Assembly (NCBI RefSeq): GCF_032918005.1
Contig: NZ_CP136628.1
Location: 186,001 to 250,000, forward strand
Reading direction: 5' to 3'
DNA: 64,000 bases
DNA from: Bradyrhizobium sp. NDS-1
GTDB taxonomy: Bacteria > Pseudomonadota > Alphaproteobacteria > Rhizobiales > Xanthobacteraceae
The position numbers and the translations under genes are program-made. Below the pieces are notes generated by a model. The model was not told the DNA's origin. It saw nothing but the letters and a program-made list of their open reading frames with translations, and did not search any database. Every line of letters begins with the position of its first letter. Position 1 is the first letter of the stretch. Shown one piece after another: positions 38,171 to 47,616 of the stretch.

Positions 38171-38860
38171 ATGACAGAAGCCAATGCCGCGCCGGTAACC
38201 GGCCATTCACCAAACGCGCTTGCGGCGGTCGAAGCCGAAATCACCCGCGCCTGCAGGGATGCGCGACGCGATCGCGCCTCCGTGACGCTGATCGCGGTGT
38301 CCAAGACTTTCGCCGCGGATGCCATTGTCCCGATCATCGACGCCGGACAGCGCGTGTTCGGCGAAAATCGGGTGCAGGAGGCCAAAAGCAAGTGGCCTGC
38401 GTTAACGTCTGTTTACTCCGACATCGCGCTGCATCTGATCGGACCACTGCAATCCAACAAGGCGAAAGAGGCGGTCGCGCTGTTCGACGCCATCCATTCG
38501 GTCGACCGTCCGAGCATTTGCCAAGCGTTAGCCAAGGAAATCGAATCCCAGAACAAGCACCCGCAGCTCTTCGTCCAGATCAACACCGGCGAGGAGCCGC
38601 AGAAGGCCGGCGTCCCGCCCGGCGAGGCCGACGCCTTCCTCGCCAGCTGCCGCGACACCTATGGGCTGACGATCTCCGGGTTGATGTGCATTCCGCCGGT
38701 CGACGAGCCGCCGGCGGCGCATTTCGCGCTGACCGCCAAGATCGCCGCGCGCAATGGATTGACGAATCTCTCGATGGGCATGAGCGCGGATTTCGCCAAC
38801 GCCATCATGTTGGGTGCCACCCACGTCCGCGTGGGCAGCGCGATCTTCGGGCATCGGTAG
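38171..38860 (+). CDS. YggS/PROSC family pyridoxal-phosphate homeostasis protein
   Basis: PLP-binding TIM-barrel protein that buffers free PLP and affects amino-acid balance. The 229-residue product has the PLP lysine in VSKTF (Lys45), then FGENRVQEAKSKW, HLIGPLQSNKAKEAV, VQINTGEEPQKAG, and the C-terminal MGMSADFANAIMLGATHVRVGSAIFG, all family signatures. The family has no known strong enzymatic activity. It is transcribed divergently from the diguanylate cyclase with ~110 bp between. Confidence 0.94.
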   Translation: MTEANAAPVTGHSPNALAAVEAEITRACRDARRDRASVTLIAVSKTFAADAIVPIIDAGQRVFGENRVQEAKSKWPALTSVYSDIALHLIGPLQSNKAKEAVALFDAIHSVDRPSICQALAKEIESQNKHPQLFVQINTGEEPQKAGVPPGEADAFLASCRDTYGLTISGLMCIPPVDEPPAAHFALTAKIAARNGLTNLSMGMSADFANAIMLGATHVRVGSAIFGHR

Positions 38861-38902
38861 GAGCCGTTAGCCGGACACGTGCCTCGACAAGGCTGTTGAG
38901 TT

Positions 38903-38985
38903 CGTCATTGCGAGCGTAGCGAAGCAATCCAGAATCTTTCCGCGGATTTTGGATTGCTTCGTCGCAAGGGCTCCTCGCAATGACG
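38903..38985. repeat. long REP-type palindrome
   Basis: Outer perfect 12-bp arms CGTCATTGCGAG / CTCGCAATGACG and inner perfect 11-bp arms GAAGCAATCCA / TGGATTGCTTC form one extended hairpin. I recognise it as a very common Bradyrhizobium intergenic repeat. It lies between convergent genes and probably acts as a bidirectional terminator. Confidence 0.88.
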
Positions 38986-39000
38986 GCGAAGTTTGAGCCC

Positions 39001-39786
39001 CTACACGAAGCCCACCGACACCTTCCCCAGCACGCCAAAGTCCGCGGCAAGATGATCGCCGGCCTGAATCGGCAGCGGCGGATGGCACGTGCCGGTGGTC
39101 ACGACCTCCCCTGCCCGCAAGGTGATTCCGAGTCCCCGCAGCTCGTTGGCAAGCCAGGCGAGCGCGGCGCGGGGATCGTCGAGCACGTTCTTGCCGTGGC
39201 CGATATGGCGCTGGCCGCGCAGGGTGATCACCGGCCGCTCCTCGGCGAGATCCATCGCGCGCCAGTCGGCAGCCGTCGCCGCGCCCAGCACGAACAGATG
39301 CGCGCAGGCATTGTCGGCGATGAGCTGGGCCTCGCCCGCGCTGACGAAATCGGCAAAGCGCGAATCGGGAATCTCGATCGCGGGATGGAAGGTGTCGACG
39401 GCGGCGAGCACCTCGTCGACGCTGTAGGGCGCCGCGCGCGGCGGCAGATCGTGTCCCATGCGGAAGGCGAACTCCGGTTCGCCGACGCGCATCTCGTTGC
39501 CCTTCATCGACGCGATGCCGCCATCGGCGATCAATGTGTCGCTCATGATGCAACCGGCCAGCGGTCCCGTGACGTTGATGTGCTTCTGTCCTGATACGCT
39601 CGTGGCCGCGATCTTCCAGCCGAGCCGTTTTCCAAACGACTGGGTGTCGAGCGCAGCCTGGATGGCGTAGCCCTCGGCGCGGCTCTGCGGTCGCAATCGC
39701 GCTTCCAGCGCGTCAAGCTTGGAGCCGTCGCGCCAATGTTGAACGAGGACGCGCGATGCGGCCGCGATCTGATCCCTGTCGAGCAT
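39001..39786 (-). CDS. 2-keto-4-pentenoate hydratase / fumarylacetoacetase-fold hydratase
   Basis: 261-residue protein of the MhpD-like hydratase/decarboxylase group: AEGYAIQAAL, GWKIAATS, SDTLIADGG, the metal-binding VGEPEFAFRMG (Glu residues), HPAIEIPDSRF and the C-terminal VVTTGTCHPPLPIQAGDHLAADFGVLG. Members hydrate 2-hydroxypentadienoate-type intermediates of aromatic meta-cleavage pathways, but no other pathway gene is nearby, so the real substrate is open. It lies 6 bp downstream of the L,D-transpeptidase gene on the same strand. Confidence 0.88.
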   Translation of the reverse strand: MLDRDQIAAASRVLVQHWRDGSKLDALEARLRPQSRAEGYAIQAALDTQSFGKRLGWKIAATSVSGQKHINVTGPLAGCIMSDTLIADGGIASMKGNEMRVGEPEFAFRMGHDLPPRAAPYSVDEVLAAVDTFHPAIEIPDSRFADFVSAGEAQLIADNACAHLFVLGAATAADWRAMDLAEERPVITLRGQRHIGHGKNVLDDPRAALAWLANELRGLGITLRAGEVVTTGTCHPPLPIQAGDHLAADFGVLGKVSVGFV

Positions 39787-39792
39787 GCATCC

Positions 39793-40329
39793 TCACCCGA
39801 TGATGATTCTTGTCCTTGGTCCCAGCCGCCGCAGCAATTGCAGCATCGCAGATTTCGTCATGGAGACGCAGCCCGCGGTCGGACCGAAATTGTCGCGGGC
39901 CAGGTGCAAAAATACCGCGCTGCCACGGCTGGCGATCCGTGGCCTCGTATTGTGGTCGATTTCGACGATGAAGTCATAGAGATGGTCGGCCCGCTTGAGC
40001 CGGTCACCGCCCTGCCCCTCGCCGAGCCGGATCGCCTGGTTGTAATGGCGGTCGCTGGGATCCTCGCACCAGGCGTCGGCTGCGGTGATGATCCGGGTCG
40101 GCAAGAAACTCTGCGGCCGGCTGTGGCGGTCGCCCCGCCACCACAACCGCCTGGGACGGAAGCTGCCCCTGGGGGTGCCGCCGTCGCCCTCGCGCTTGTT
40201 GGCCAGAATGCCGCCCCGCCCCAGCGCGACCGGTATGATCAGCGATCCCGCCGTCAGCCAACCTCGGCGCGGATTTCCGGCTGCAGGCTTAACGCGGATC
40301 GCGGAGAGCGGCCCGGCGCTTCGATTCAT
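39793..40329 (-). CDS. YkuD-type L,D-transpeptidase family protein
   Basis: About 178 residues with the catalytic region FLHLARDNFGPTAGCVSM: His of the motif and catalytic Cys in TAGC. This is the COG3786-like variant in which the Arg of the classical SHGCVR motif is replaced. Such enzymes form 3-3 peptidoglycan crosslinks or attach proteins to peptidoglycan. No clear signal peptide is seen. The start is uncertain: ATG 40329 is used, with ATG 40362 and 40386 also in frame and none with a good Shine-Dalgarno. Confidence 0.82.
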   Translation of the reverse strand: MNRSAGPLSAIRVKPAAGNPRRGWLTAGSLIIPVALGRGGILANKREGDGGTPRGSFRPRRLWWRGDRHSRPQSFLPTRIITAADAWCEDPSDRHYNQAIRLGEGQGGDRLKRADHLYDFIVEIDHNTRPRIASRGSAVFLHLARDNFGPTAGCVSMTKSAMLQLLRRLGPRTRIIIG

Positions 40330-40566
40330 GGTGTAACCGACTGAAGATGCTTTGCTTTTCATGTGTAATTGCGGTGTCGAATTCATTACAGGACATTCAT
40401 CAAAGCCGCCGGCTATTTTGGGTTAGAGTGGTTCTGGCTTGTGAATCGGTGACAGCCCACTACTTCAACACGAACAACAATAACAACAGCGACCCCCCTA
40501 AACTTCCCTCACGGCTGGGTGCAGCATGGATGCGCGCCGAGTCGGACCCCAAAAGGATGACCCCCT

Positions 40567-41253
40567 ATGGCCAATGCCCGCAAGATCCTGATCGTGGATG
40601 ACGATACCGATCTGCGAGACACGTTGGTGGAGCAACTATCGCTACACGAAGAATTCGAAGCCTCGGCCGTGGATACCGGCGCGAAGGGCGCGAGCGCCGC
40701 CAAGGCCAATGCCCCCGATCTCGTCCTGATGGATGTGGGTCTGCCCGACACCGACGGCCGCGAAGTGGTCCGCTCCCTGCGCAAGGGCGGCTTCAAGGCC
40801 CCGATCATCATGCTGACCGGGCACGACACCGATTCCGATACGATTTTGGGGCTGGAATCCGGCGCCAACGACTATGTGGCAAAGCCTTTCCGCTTCGCCG
40901 TCCTGCTGGCCCGCATTCGCGCCCAGCTCCGTCAGCACGAGGCCAGCGAGGACGCGGTGTTCTCGGTCGGCCCCTATTCCTTCAGGCCTGGCTCCAAGAT
41001 GCTCACCGCCGCCAACGCGCGCAAGGTGCGGCTCACGGAGAAGGAAACCGCCATCCTCCGCTTCCTCTACCGCGCCGGCCAGATGCCGGTCTCGCGCGAG
41101 ACCCTGCTCCAGGAGGTCTGGGGTTATAATTCCGGCGTGACCACCCATACGCTGGAAACCCACATCTACCGCCTGCGCCAGAAGATCGAGAAGGACGCCG
41201 CCAACCCGGAAATCCTGGTCACGGAAGCCGGTGGCTACAAGCTGGTGCCGTGA
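40567..41253 (+). CDS. OmpR/PhoB-family response regulator
   Basis: 228 residues. Receiver domain (1-~120) with acidic pair in LIVDDDTDLRDTL, phospho-Asp in LVLMDVGLPDTDG, Thr in IIMLTGHD and Lys in YVAKPFR. The DNA-binding winged helix follows (about 130-228) with VRLTEKETAILRFLYRA, SRETLLQEVWGYNSGVTTHTLETHIYRLRQKI and a GGYKLVP end. No histidine kinase is adjacent, so it is an orphan by location. A 58-bp gap separates it from the cyclic-nucleotide-domain gene, a possible co-transcribed partner. Confidence 0.94.
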   Translation: MANARKILIVDDDTDLRDTLVEQLSLHEEFEASAVDTGAKGASAAKANAPDLVLMDVGLPDTDGREVVRSLRKGGFKAPIIMLTGHDTDSDTILGLESGANDYVAKPFRFAVLLARIRAQLRQHEASEDAVFSVGPYSFRPGSKMLTAANARKVRLTEKETAILRFLYRAGQMPVSRETLLQEVWGYNSGVTTHTLETHIYRLRQKIEKDAANPEILVTEAGGYKLVP

Positions 41254-41311
41254 TACGCTTGAAGGGCGTGCGAATCGTTTTAGATCGCATGCCCTTGAGC
41301 CTCGGATCTGA

Positions 41312-41755
41312 ATGTCAATCGACGACGACGTAGCGCTTCTCGAGCGAGTCCCGACACTGCGCCTGTTGGGAGACGCCTCGTTGCGCATGCTGGCGATCGG
41401 CTCCGAGCAGCGTGACTTCGTCCGCGGCGATACTCTGTTCAATCTCGGCGACGATGCGGATGCCGGCTTCGTGGTCCAACGCGGCGCCTTCCGGGTCGAC
41501 GACGGCGCCGGCGCCGAAATGATCGCCGGTCCCGGCGCATTGATCGGCGAGCTCGCGCTGGTGGTGCCGATGAAACGGCCGTCGAGCGCGATCGCGCTGG
41601 AGCACTCCTCCGTCATCCGCGTCGCCCGCAGCCTATTCCAGCGCGTGCTCGAGAGCGACCCGGCCGCCGCCGTGCGCCTGCGCGATGAATTCGCGGTGCG
41701 CTCCAGCCAGATCGCGAGCGATATTTTGATGGCGGGTGCGAAGCTGACGTCATAG
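41312..41755 (+). CDS. cyclic-nucleotide-binding-domain (Crp N-terminal type) protein, 147 aa
   Basis: A single cNMP-binding-like beta roll: LLGDASLRMLAIGSEQRDFVRGDTLFNLGDDADAGFVVQRGAFRV, then GPGALIGELALVVPMKRPSSAIAL (the phosphate-binding-cassette position), ending with a helix RLRDEFAVRSSQIASDIL. No helix-turn-helix DNA-binding domain follows, so it is not a complete Crp/Fnr regulator. The phosphate cassette reads IGELALVVPMKRPSSAIA, so a Ser takes the usual Arg-Ala position; ligand binding is uncertain. It sits just after an OmpR-type regulator. Confidence 0.85.
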   Translation: MSIDDDVALLERVPTLRLLGDASLRMLAIGSEQRDFVRGDTLFNLGDDADAGFVVQRGAFRVDDGAGAEMIAGPGALIGELALVVPMKRPSSAIALEHSSVIRVARSLFQRVLESDPAAAVRLRDEFAVRSSQIASDILMAGAKLTS

Positions 41756-41767
41756 GTCTTTCCGCCT

Positions 41768-41805
41768 GTCATTCCGGGGCGCGCAGAGCGCGAACCCGGA
41801 ATGAC
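41768..41805. repeat. GTCATTCCGGG...CCCGGAATGAC palindrome
   Basis: Perfect 11-bp arms around GCGCGCAGAGCGCG-like core, between the convergent cNMP-domain and exonuclease III genes. Same family as the elements at 32640 and 54257; probable bidirectional terminator. Confidence 0.8.
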
Positions 41806-41815
41806 GACAGGGACC

Positions 41816-42631
41816 TCACACCTCCAACGTCACCGTGACCGGCACATGGTCCGACGGCCGCTCCCAGCTCCGCGCATCGCGAAGAATCTTGAAATCACTG
41901 ACCGCGTCTTTCAGCGCGCGCGAGACCCAAATGTGGTCGAGCCTGCGGCCGCGATCGCCGACGGTCCAGTCGGCGGAACGGTAGCTCCACCACGTGTAGA
42001 CCTTCTCGGACATCGGAATGCGCTCGCGTGCGACGTCGACCCATTCGCCGGCCTGGAGCGCGGCCTGGAGCTTCTCGGTTTCGACAGGCGTATGCGAGAC
42101 CACCTTCAGAAGCTGCTTGTGCGACCACACGTCGTTTTCGTGCGGGGCGACATTGAGATCGCCGACCAGGATGTGCCTGTCATCGCCGCGCGGATGCAGC
42201 GGCTCGCACGCCTTCATCTCGTCGAGGAAGCGAAGCTTGTGGTCGAACTTCTCGTTCAGCGCGGGATCGGGAATGTCGCCGCCGGCGGGGACGTAGAAAT
42301 TATGCAGCACCAGCGGCTTTGCGATATTGGCCTTCTCGCCGAACGACACCGAGATGTGGCGCGAATCTACCTTGTCGCAGAAGGTGCGGATGTCCTTCGA
42401 TTCGAATGGAATCCTCGAGACGATGGCGACGCCGTGATAGCCTTTCTGCCCGTTCAGCGCGACGTGCTCGTAGCCAAGCCGCTTGAAGCGCTTCAGCGGA
42501 AACGCATCGTCGATGCACTTGGTTTCCTGCAGGCACAGCACGTCCGGCCGCGCGCTCTTGAGGAATTTCGCGACCAGATCGATGCGCAGCCGCACCGAAT
42601 TGATGTTCCAGGTTGTCAGGGAAAGACGCAT
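41816..42631 (-). CDS. xth: exodeoxyribonuclease III
   Basis: AP endonuclease and 3'-5' exonuclease for base-excision repair. The 271-residue protein carries all signature motifs: LTTWNINSVRLR, CLQETKCID with catalytic Glu, GYHGVAIVSR, HNFYVPAGGD, LVGDLNVAPHENDVW with Asp and Asn, YTWWSYR, GRRLDHIWVS and SDHVPV with the catalytic Asp-His. It ends a few bases past the palindromic repeat and is read toward it. Neighbours do not suggest an operon. Confidence 0.96.
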   Translation of the reverse strand: MRLSLTTWNINSVRLRIDLVAKFLKSARPDVLCLQETKCIDDAFPLKRFKRLGYEHVALNGQKGYHGVAIVSRIPFESKDIRTFCDKVDSRHISVSFGEKANIAKPLVLHNFYVPAGGDIPDPALNEKFDHKLRFLDEMKACEPLHPRGDDRHILVGDLNVAPHENDVWSHKQLLKVVSHTPVETEKLQAALQAGEWVDVARERIPMSEKVYTWWSYRSADWTVGDRGRRLDHIWVSRALKDAVSDFKILRDARSWERPSDHVPVTVTLEV

Positions 42632-42690
42632 GGGAAATGCGTCTTAGCATGGATTGGCGTGGGGAAAACGCTTGTCCACAACGAGCTCTC

Positions 42691-42780
42691 GTGGGTGGGC
42701 AAAGCGGAAGCGTGCCCACGTTCCTGCCACCGGGCGAGAGATGGTGGGCACCGCGCAAACGCGCCTTTGCCCACCTTACG
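42691..42780. repeat. GTGGGC/GCCCAC-type dispersed repeat
   Basis: Two nested hairpins: GTGGGC...GCCCAC (42695-42719) and GGTGGGCA...TGCCCACC (42743-42775), with the spacer TTCCTGCCACCGGGCGAGAG. I recognise 'GTGGGCAAAGCG...GCGTGCCCAC' as a common Bradyrhizobium intergenic element. It lies downstream of lolA. Confidence 0.7.
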
Positions 42781-42792
42781 GCAGCGGAGCCC

Positions 42793-43608
42793 TCAACCCG
42801 GCGACGGGCCGTAATTGGTGAAGTCGATCTTGAACATGCCGGGATCGAGCTTCTTGCTCGTATCGAGATTATAGACCGCGATCGTGGTGTCGTAGCCCTG
42901 CGGGTCGGTGACGGTCCACTGCTTCAACTGGCCGTCCTTGGCGCCGAACATCAACAGGAGACGGCTGGTGCCGACCAGCGCCTGCTTCTCCTCGATGGTG
43001 ACGCTGACGAAGACGTCGTCGGCGGAGACGTTGACGACGTTGGTGTCCTTCATCAGGTCGATGCGGTCGGACAGCAGGAAGCGCAGCGGCGTCTGCGACA
43101 GCGGGTAGACATCCTGCGTCGCAAGCTTGCGGTCGCGCACCACCAGCGAGGACCCGTCGGCGACGATGTCGATCGGGCTCGGCGCGTCATATTCGAAGCG
43201 GACCTTGCCCGGCTTCTGAATGTAGAAATCGCCTTGGGTCTTGCTGCCGTCGGGGCCGACCTGGACGAAATTTCCGACCAGCGTCTGCAGCGAGGACAGA
43301 TAGGCGCTGACCTTGGCCGCCTGAGCCTTCTGGTTCGCATCGAAGGTCTGGAAGATGCTGCTCGGCACGTTGCGGCGCGGATCCGGGATCACCGGATTCG
43401 GGGGCGCCTGCGTCGCGCCGGTGACAGCCGGCCCAGCGCCTCCGGATTGAGCACCATCACGGCCCTTCGGTGCGGGCTTCGGCACCGGCACGGTCTGCGC
43501 GAGCGACGTCGTGGTCACCATCGCGGCAGTGACGAGCAGCACGCCGGCCACCCGCGCGCTTCGCGCGGCGATGGTGGCAGCGAATCGAATGTCCGGATGT
43601 CTGATCAA
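42793..43608 (-). CDS. lolA: outer-membrane lipoprotein carrier protein LolA-like
   Basis: Periplasmic chaperone that ferries lipoproteins from LolCDE to the outer membrane. The 271-residue precursor has a signal region (about 1-38, ending SLAQ), a long Pro/Gly/Ala-rich linker (~40-80) not seen in E. coli LolA, then the LolA fold: AYLSSLQTLVGNFVQVGPDG, GKVRFEYDAPSPIDIVADG, and RFLLSDRI. ATG 43608 is used. No LolB is nearby, as expected for alphaproteobacteria. It is read in the same direction as ftsK, 93 bp downstream of it. Confidence 0.9.
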   Translation of the reverse strand: MIRHPDIRFAATIAARSARVAGVLLVTAAMVTTTSLAQTVPVPKPAPKGRDGAQSGGAGPAVTGATQAPPNPVIPDPRRNVPSSIFQTFDANQKAQAAKVSAYLSSLQTLVGNFVQVGPDGSKTQGDFYIQKPGKVRFEYDAPSPIDIVADGSSLVVRDRKLATQDVYPLSQTPLRFLLSDRIDLMKDTNVVNVSADDVFVSVTIEEKQALVGTSRLLLMFGAKDGQLKQWTVTDPQGYDTTIAVYNLDTSKKLDPGMFKIDFTNYGPSPG

Positions 43609-43701
43609 CGCGTCGTCCTGTATGGCTGGGCGTCTTTTAGCGTGGTTTCGGGCAAAAGCAGATAACGATTTCGCGTGAAATGATGTGTCGAGGCGGCTGC
43701 C

Positions 43702-46173
43702 TCACATATGGCTGTCTTCTTCCTCGACCAGAATCTCGCGCTTGCCGGCATGGTTGGCGGGTCCGACGATGCCTTCCAGTTCCATGCGCTCCATCAGTGA
43801 AGCGGCGCGGTTGTAGCCGATCTGCAGGCGGCGCTGGATGTAGCTGGTCGATGCCTTGCGGTCGCGTTTGACGATCGCAACGGCTTGCTGGAATAGATCG
43901 CCGCCGCCATCCCCGCCCATGCCGGTCGCATCGAACACCGCGCCGTCCTCGTCCTCGGTCGGCTCCTCGGCGGTAACCGCTTCGAGATATTCCGGTTGCC
44001 CCTGCGTCTTGAGGTGACGCACGACCTTCTCGACTTCCTCGTCGGACGCAAAAGGTCCGTGCACGCGGCTGATGCGGCCGCCGCCGGCCATGTAGAGCAT
44101 GTCGCCCTGGCCGAGCAGCTGCTCGGCACCCATCTCACCCAGAATGGTACGGCTGTCGATCTTGGACGTCACCTGGAAGGCGATGCGGGTCGGGAAGTTC
44201 GCCTTGATGGTGCCGGTGATGACGTCGACCGACGGACGCTGCGTCGCGAGGATCACGTGCAGGCCGGCGGCGCGTGCCATCTGCGCGAGGCGCTGCACTG
44301 CGCCTTCGATGTCCTTGCCGGCCACCATCATCAGGTCGGCCATTTCGTCGACGATGATGACGATGTAGGGCAGCGGGTCGAGCGAGAGCTTCTCTTCCTC
44401 GTAGATCGCCTTGCCGGTCTCCTTGTCGAAGCCGGTATGAACCGTGCGCGTCGGCTCTTCGCCCTTGGCCTTCAATTCGAGCAGGCGTGTGTTGTAGCCG
44501 TCGATGTTGCGCACACCGAGCTTGGCCATGTTCTTGTAGCGCTCTTCCATCTCGCGCACGGCCCATTTCAGCGCGACCACCGCCTTCTTCGGGTCGGTCA
44601 CGACGGGCGTGAGCAGATGGGGGATGCCGTCATAGACGGAGAGTTCGAGCATCTTCGGATCGACCATGATCAGCCGGCACTGGTCAGGACGCAGCCGGTA
44701 GACCAGGCTGAGGATCATGGTGTTGATCGCGACCGACTTGCCCGAGCCGGTGGTGCCGGCGATCAGCATGTGCGGCGTGCGCGCAAGGTCGATGATAACA
44801 GGGTCGCCGCCGATGGTCTTGCCGAGGCAGAGCGGCAGCTTCGCAACCGTGTCGGTCGCCTCCTTTGCGATCAGCAGTTCGCGCAAATAGACCTTTTCGC
44901 GATGCGCATTGGGCAGCTCGATGCCGATGGCATTGCGGCCGGGCACGACGGCGACGCGCGCCGACAGGGCGCTCATCGACCGGGCGATATCGTCGGAAAG
45001 GCCGATCACGCGCGACGATTTGATGCCGGGCGCCGGCTCCAGCTCGTACAGCGTGACGACGGGACCCGGATTGGCCTTCACGATCTCGCCGCGCACGCCG
45101 AAATCCTGCAGCACGCCTTCGAGCGAGCGGGAATTGGCTTCCAGCTCGGCCTTGCTGAGCGGTTGGCGATCGCCGGCCTTGGGTGCGGCCAGCACGGACA
45201 CGGACGGAAGCTCGAACTTGTCGGAGGATTTCTTGGCAGGAGCTTTCGGCGCGGCCTTCTTGCGCGGGGCGCGCGCGACGGGCTCCTCCTCTTCCTCCTC
45301 TTCGACCTCTTCGTGCTCGTCCTCGTCGTGTTCGTCTTCGGGCTGCGGCGAGATCGAGGGCGCGGCGCGGCCGCCGCCGAGATTCGGCTCCTGGCGGCTG
45401 AATGCGGCGGCCTTGGTCTTCGGTCCGCTCGAGACCAGCGATCGATAGGCGGCGCCAAGCAGCCAGCCCAACCGTGCCTTGGTGCTCATCAGCGCATGGA
45501 ATAGCCAGCCCAGCGACACCGAGCCGCGATCGTTCTCCTCGTCTTCGTCGAGCGGCTTGTCGTCATCCTCGATCTCCGCGAGGTCGTCGTCATGCTCACG
45601 GGCACCAAGACCGCAGGCGATCAGGAATGTCGCGGCCAGCGCGGCGAACAGGATCGTGCCGAGCACGATGCGATAGATCGTGCCGGCCGGTCCGAAAATT
45701 ACCGCGGGCGCGCGCACCAGGGCGTCGCCGACCACGCCGCCGAGGCCGGTCGGCAGCGGCCATGCGCCGCCGTGGGGCCAGCAGCTGACGAAGCCCGCCG
45801 CAATCACCGTACAGAGAATCCAGGAGCCCAGCCGCAGCGCCTCGCGATCGAACGGGCGATGCGTCATCATGCGCCAGCCCCAGACCGCGACGGTCAGGAC
45901 CAGCATGATGGCGCCGAGCCCGAGAATCTGCATCGCAAGATCGGCGCCGATCGCGCCGGCATAGCCGAGGATGTTGCGGATCGGCCGCGAGGTGGCGTGG
46001 CTGAGACTGGGATCCTGCACCGACCAGGTCATCAGCGCCGCCGAGGCGACGCCGGACAGTGCGATCAGGCCAAGGCCGGTGAGCTCGCGCATGCGCCGCG
46101 CCAGACCCTCACGGATCGAAGGCGGCAGATGGCCGACCAGTGGAATGACACGTTCGATTGCCGACATGCTCAT
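43702..46173 (-). CDS. ftsK: DNA translocase FtsK
   Basis: Septal DNA pump that clears and unlinks chromosome termini at division. The 823-residue protein has four N-terminal membrane helices (about 30-185), an acidic/Pro linker with long Glu runs (about 195-320), the alpha/beta motor with Walker A GTTGSGKS (~473) and Walker [15 protein letters not shown], and a C-terminal gamma winged helix ([19 protein letters not shown]) that reads KOPS. The linker is short compared with E. coli FtsK (1329 aa) but normal for alphaproteobacteria. Confidence 0.96.
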   Translation of the reverse strand: MSMSAIERVIPLVGHLPPSIREGLARRMRELTGLGLIALSGVASAALMTWSVQDPSLSHATSRPIRNILGYAGAIGADLAMQILGLGAIMLVLTVAVWGWRMMTHRPFDREALRLGSWILCTVIAAGFVSCWPHGGAWPLPTGLGGVVGDALVRAPAVIFGPAGTIYRIVLGTILFAALAATFLIACGLGAREHDDDLAEIEDDDKPLDEDEENDRGSVSLGWLFHALMSTKARLGWLLGAAYRSLVSSGPKTKAAAFSRQEPNLGGGRAAPSISPQPEDEHDEDEHEEVEEEEEEEPVARAPRKKAAPKAPAKKSSDKFELPSVSVLAAPKAGDRQPLSKAELEANSRSLEGVLQDFGVRGEIVKANPGPVVTLYELEPAPGIKSSRVIGLSDDIARSMSALSARVAVVPGRNAIGIELPNAHREKVYLRELLIAKEATDTVAKLPLCLGKTIGGDPVIIDLARTPHMLIAGTTGSGKSVAINTMILSLVYRLRPDQCRLIMVDPKMLELSVYDGIPHLLTPVVTDPKKAVVALKWAVREMEERYKNMAKLGVRNIDGYNTRLLELKAKGEEPTRTVHTGFDKETGKAIYEEEKLSLDPLPYIVIIVDEMADLMMVAGKDIEGAVQRLAQMARAAGLHVILATQRPSVDVITGTIKANFPTRIAFQVTSKIDSRTILGEMGAEQLLGQGDMLYMAGGGRISRVHGPFASDEEVEKVVRHLKTQGQPEYLEAVTAEEPTEDEDGAVFDATGMGGDGGGDLFQQAVAIVKRDRKASTSYIQRRLQIGYNRAASLMERMELEGIVGPANHAGKREILVEEEDSHM

Positions 46174-46182
46174 GGGCCCCGC

Positions 46183-47397
46183 CTAACCCAGAGTCTCGAC
46201 CAGGCGGTGCAGCGCCTGCGCCGTGGTCTCGCCATCCTGCACCAGCGCAAGGCGAATGTAGCCCGCGCCCGGATTGAATCCGTCAGGCTGCTGCCGCGCC
46301 AGAAAGCTGCCGGGCACCACACGCACGCCCGCTTCCTTGAAGAGCTTCAGACACACCGACACGTCGTCGCCGATCGCGGACGTGTTGAGCCAGACGCAGA
46401 AGCCGGCATCGGGCCGGCGATAGAAGTAGCGATTGCCGATGATCTGGTCGGCGAGATCGAACTTGATCCGGTAAAGCCTGCGATTCTCCTCGACATGCGC
46501 TTCGTCGCCATAGGCAAAGGTCGCGACGTGCTGGAGCGGCACCGGCACCTGGGGAGCGGCGATGTTGCGCAGCTCCAGGAACATCCCGATGAAAGTCTTG
46601 TCGCCGGCGGCGAAGCCGACACGCAGGCCCGGCAGGTTCGAGCGCTTCGACAGCGACTGGAACGCGGCCACACGGGTGAAATCCGAACCCGCGCATTCGA
46701 GCGCACTGCCCGGTGCTTCGCGGGTGTAAATCTCCGAATAGCACTCGTCGCTGAGGATCATGAAGCCGTAGCGATCGGCGAGGCTTTTCAGGCGCGTGAA
46801 ATAATCGCGCGAGGCGACCGAGCCCTGCGGATTGGCGGGCGAGGCCAGATAGAACGCCACGGTGCGCGCCAGCGTCGCTTCGTCGATGGCGTCGAGATCG
46901 GGCAGGAAACCGTTTTCGACCGTCGTCGGCAGATGGACCGGCTCGCAGCCCGCAGCCAAGGCGCCGGCGCCATAGACCGGATAGAACGGGTTCGGCATCA
47001 GGATCGCGGGCTTGCCGGGACGCGGGCCGACGTAACGCTTCGCCACGATCGCGGCGAGGAACAGCCCCTCGCGGCTGCCATTGAGGACGAGAATCTCGCT
47101 TTTGGGGTCGAGTGGCCGCGGCAGCTTGAATCGCGACGACAGCCAGGTGCTGGCCGCCTGACGGAACGGATCGGTGCCCTGGTTCATCGGATAGCGGCCG
47201 AAATCGGCGATGTGCCTGGCCAGCACCGGGCCGACGAAATCAGGCACGGGATGCTGCGGTTCACCGACGGCAAGCGAAATCAAGGGCTTGCCGGGCTGGT
47301 GCGGCGCCAGCAGCTCGTTCAGCCGGACGAAGGGCGAGCGTTCGGTATCGGGGCTTCCACCGGCCTGCGGCGCGCGGGATGAAGCGGTCATAGCCAT
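46183..47397 (-). CDS. class I/II PLP-dependent aminotransferase (DapC-like)
   Basis: 404-residue fold-type I aminotransferase: ISLAVGEPQHPVPDFV at the start, GSREGLFLAAIVAKRY (phosphate-binding region), NPFYPVYGAGALAAG, LASPANPQGSVAS (the SPxNP motif), DECYSEIY, and the PLP lysine in SLSKRSNLPGLRVGF. The pattern resembles succinyldiaminopimelate aminotransferases, so a role in lysine/DAP synthesis is plausible but unproven. ATG 47397 (MAMTASSR) or 47391 are the likely starts. It lies 9 bp upstream of ftsK and is probably co-transcribed. Confidence 0.9.
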   Translation of the reverse strand: MAMTASSRAPQAGGSPDTERSPFVRLNELLAPHQPGKPLISLAVGEPQHPVPDFVGPVLARHIADFGRYPMNQGTDPFRQAASTWLSSRFKLPRPLDPKSEILVLNGSREGLFLAAIVAKRYVGPRPGKPAILMPNPFYPVYGAGALAAGCEPVHLPTTVENGFLPDLDAIDEATLARTVAFYLASPANPQGSVASRDYFTRLKSLADRYGFMILSDECYSEIYTREAPGSALECAGSDFTRVAAFQSLSKRSNLPGLRVGFAAGDKTFIGMFLELRNIAAPQVPVPLQHVATFAYGDEAHVEENRRLYRIKFDLADQIIGNRYFYRRPDAGFCVWLNTSAIGDDVSVCLKLFKEAGVRVVPGSFLARQQPDGFNPGAGYIRLALVQDGETTAQALHRLVETLG

Positions 47398-47616
47398 TCT
47401 GGGCGCCAGCACTCTTGGAACTGCCGGTTGCACCAAGGCACCGGCGGGAAGCGGTTCACTTCACCATAGATAGGGCGAGGTTAAGACGCGATTAACCATC
47501 GGCCGCCGCCCCCGTCCAGAGCAGGAATATCGAGGCCGGATGACAACGGGACCGGTGGCGACTTGTCTTGCCGGGACCCGATCGCGCCTCTGCCGGGCAC
47601 GTGGATATTTCGGCAA

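Noticed and set aside
43996..47382. Long plus-strand frames of ~500-600 aa opposite ftsK and the aminotransferase
   Set aside because: Shadow composition (His, Gln, Arg, Gly rich), no motifs, and both minus-strand genes are well supported.
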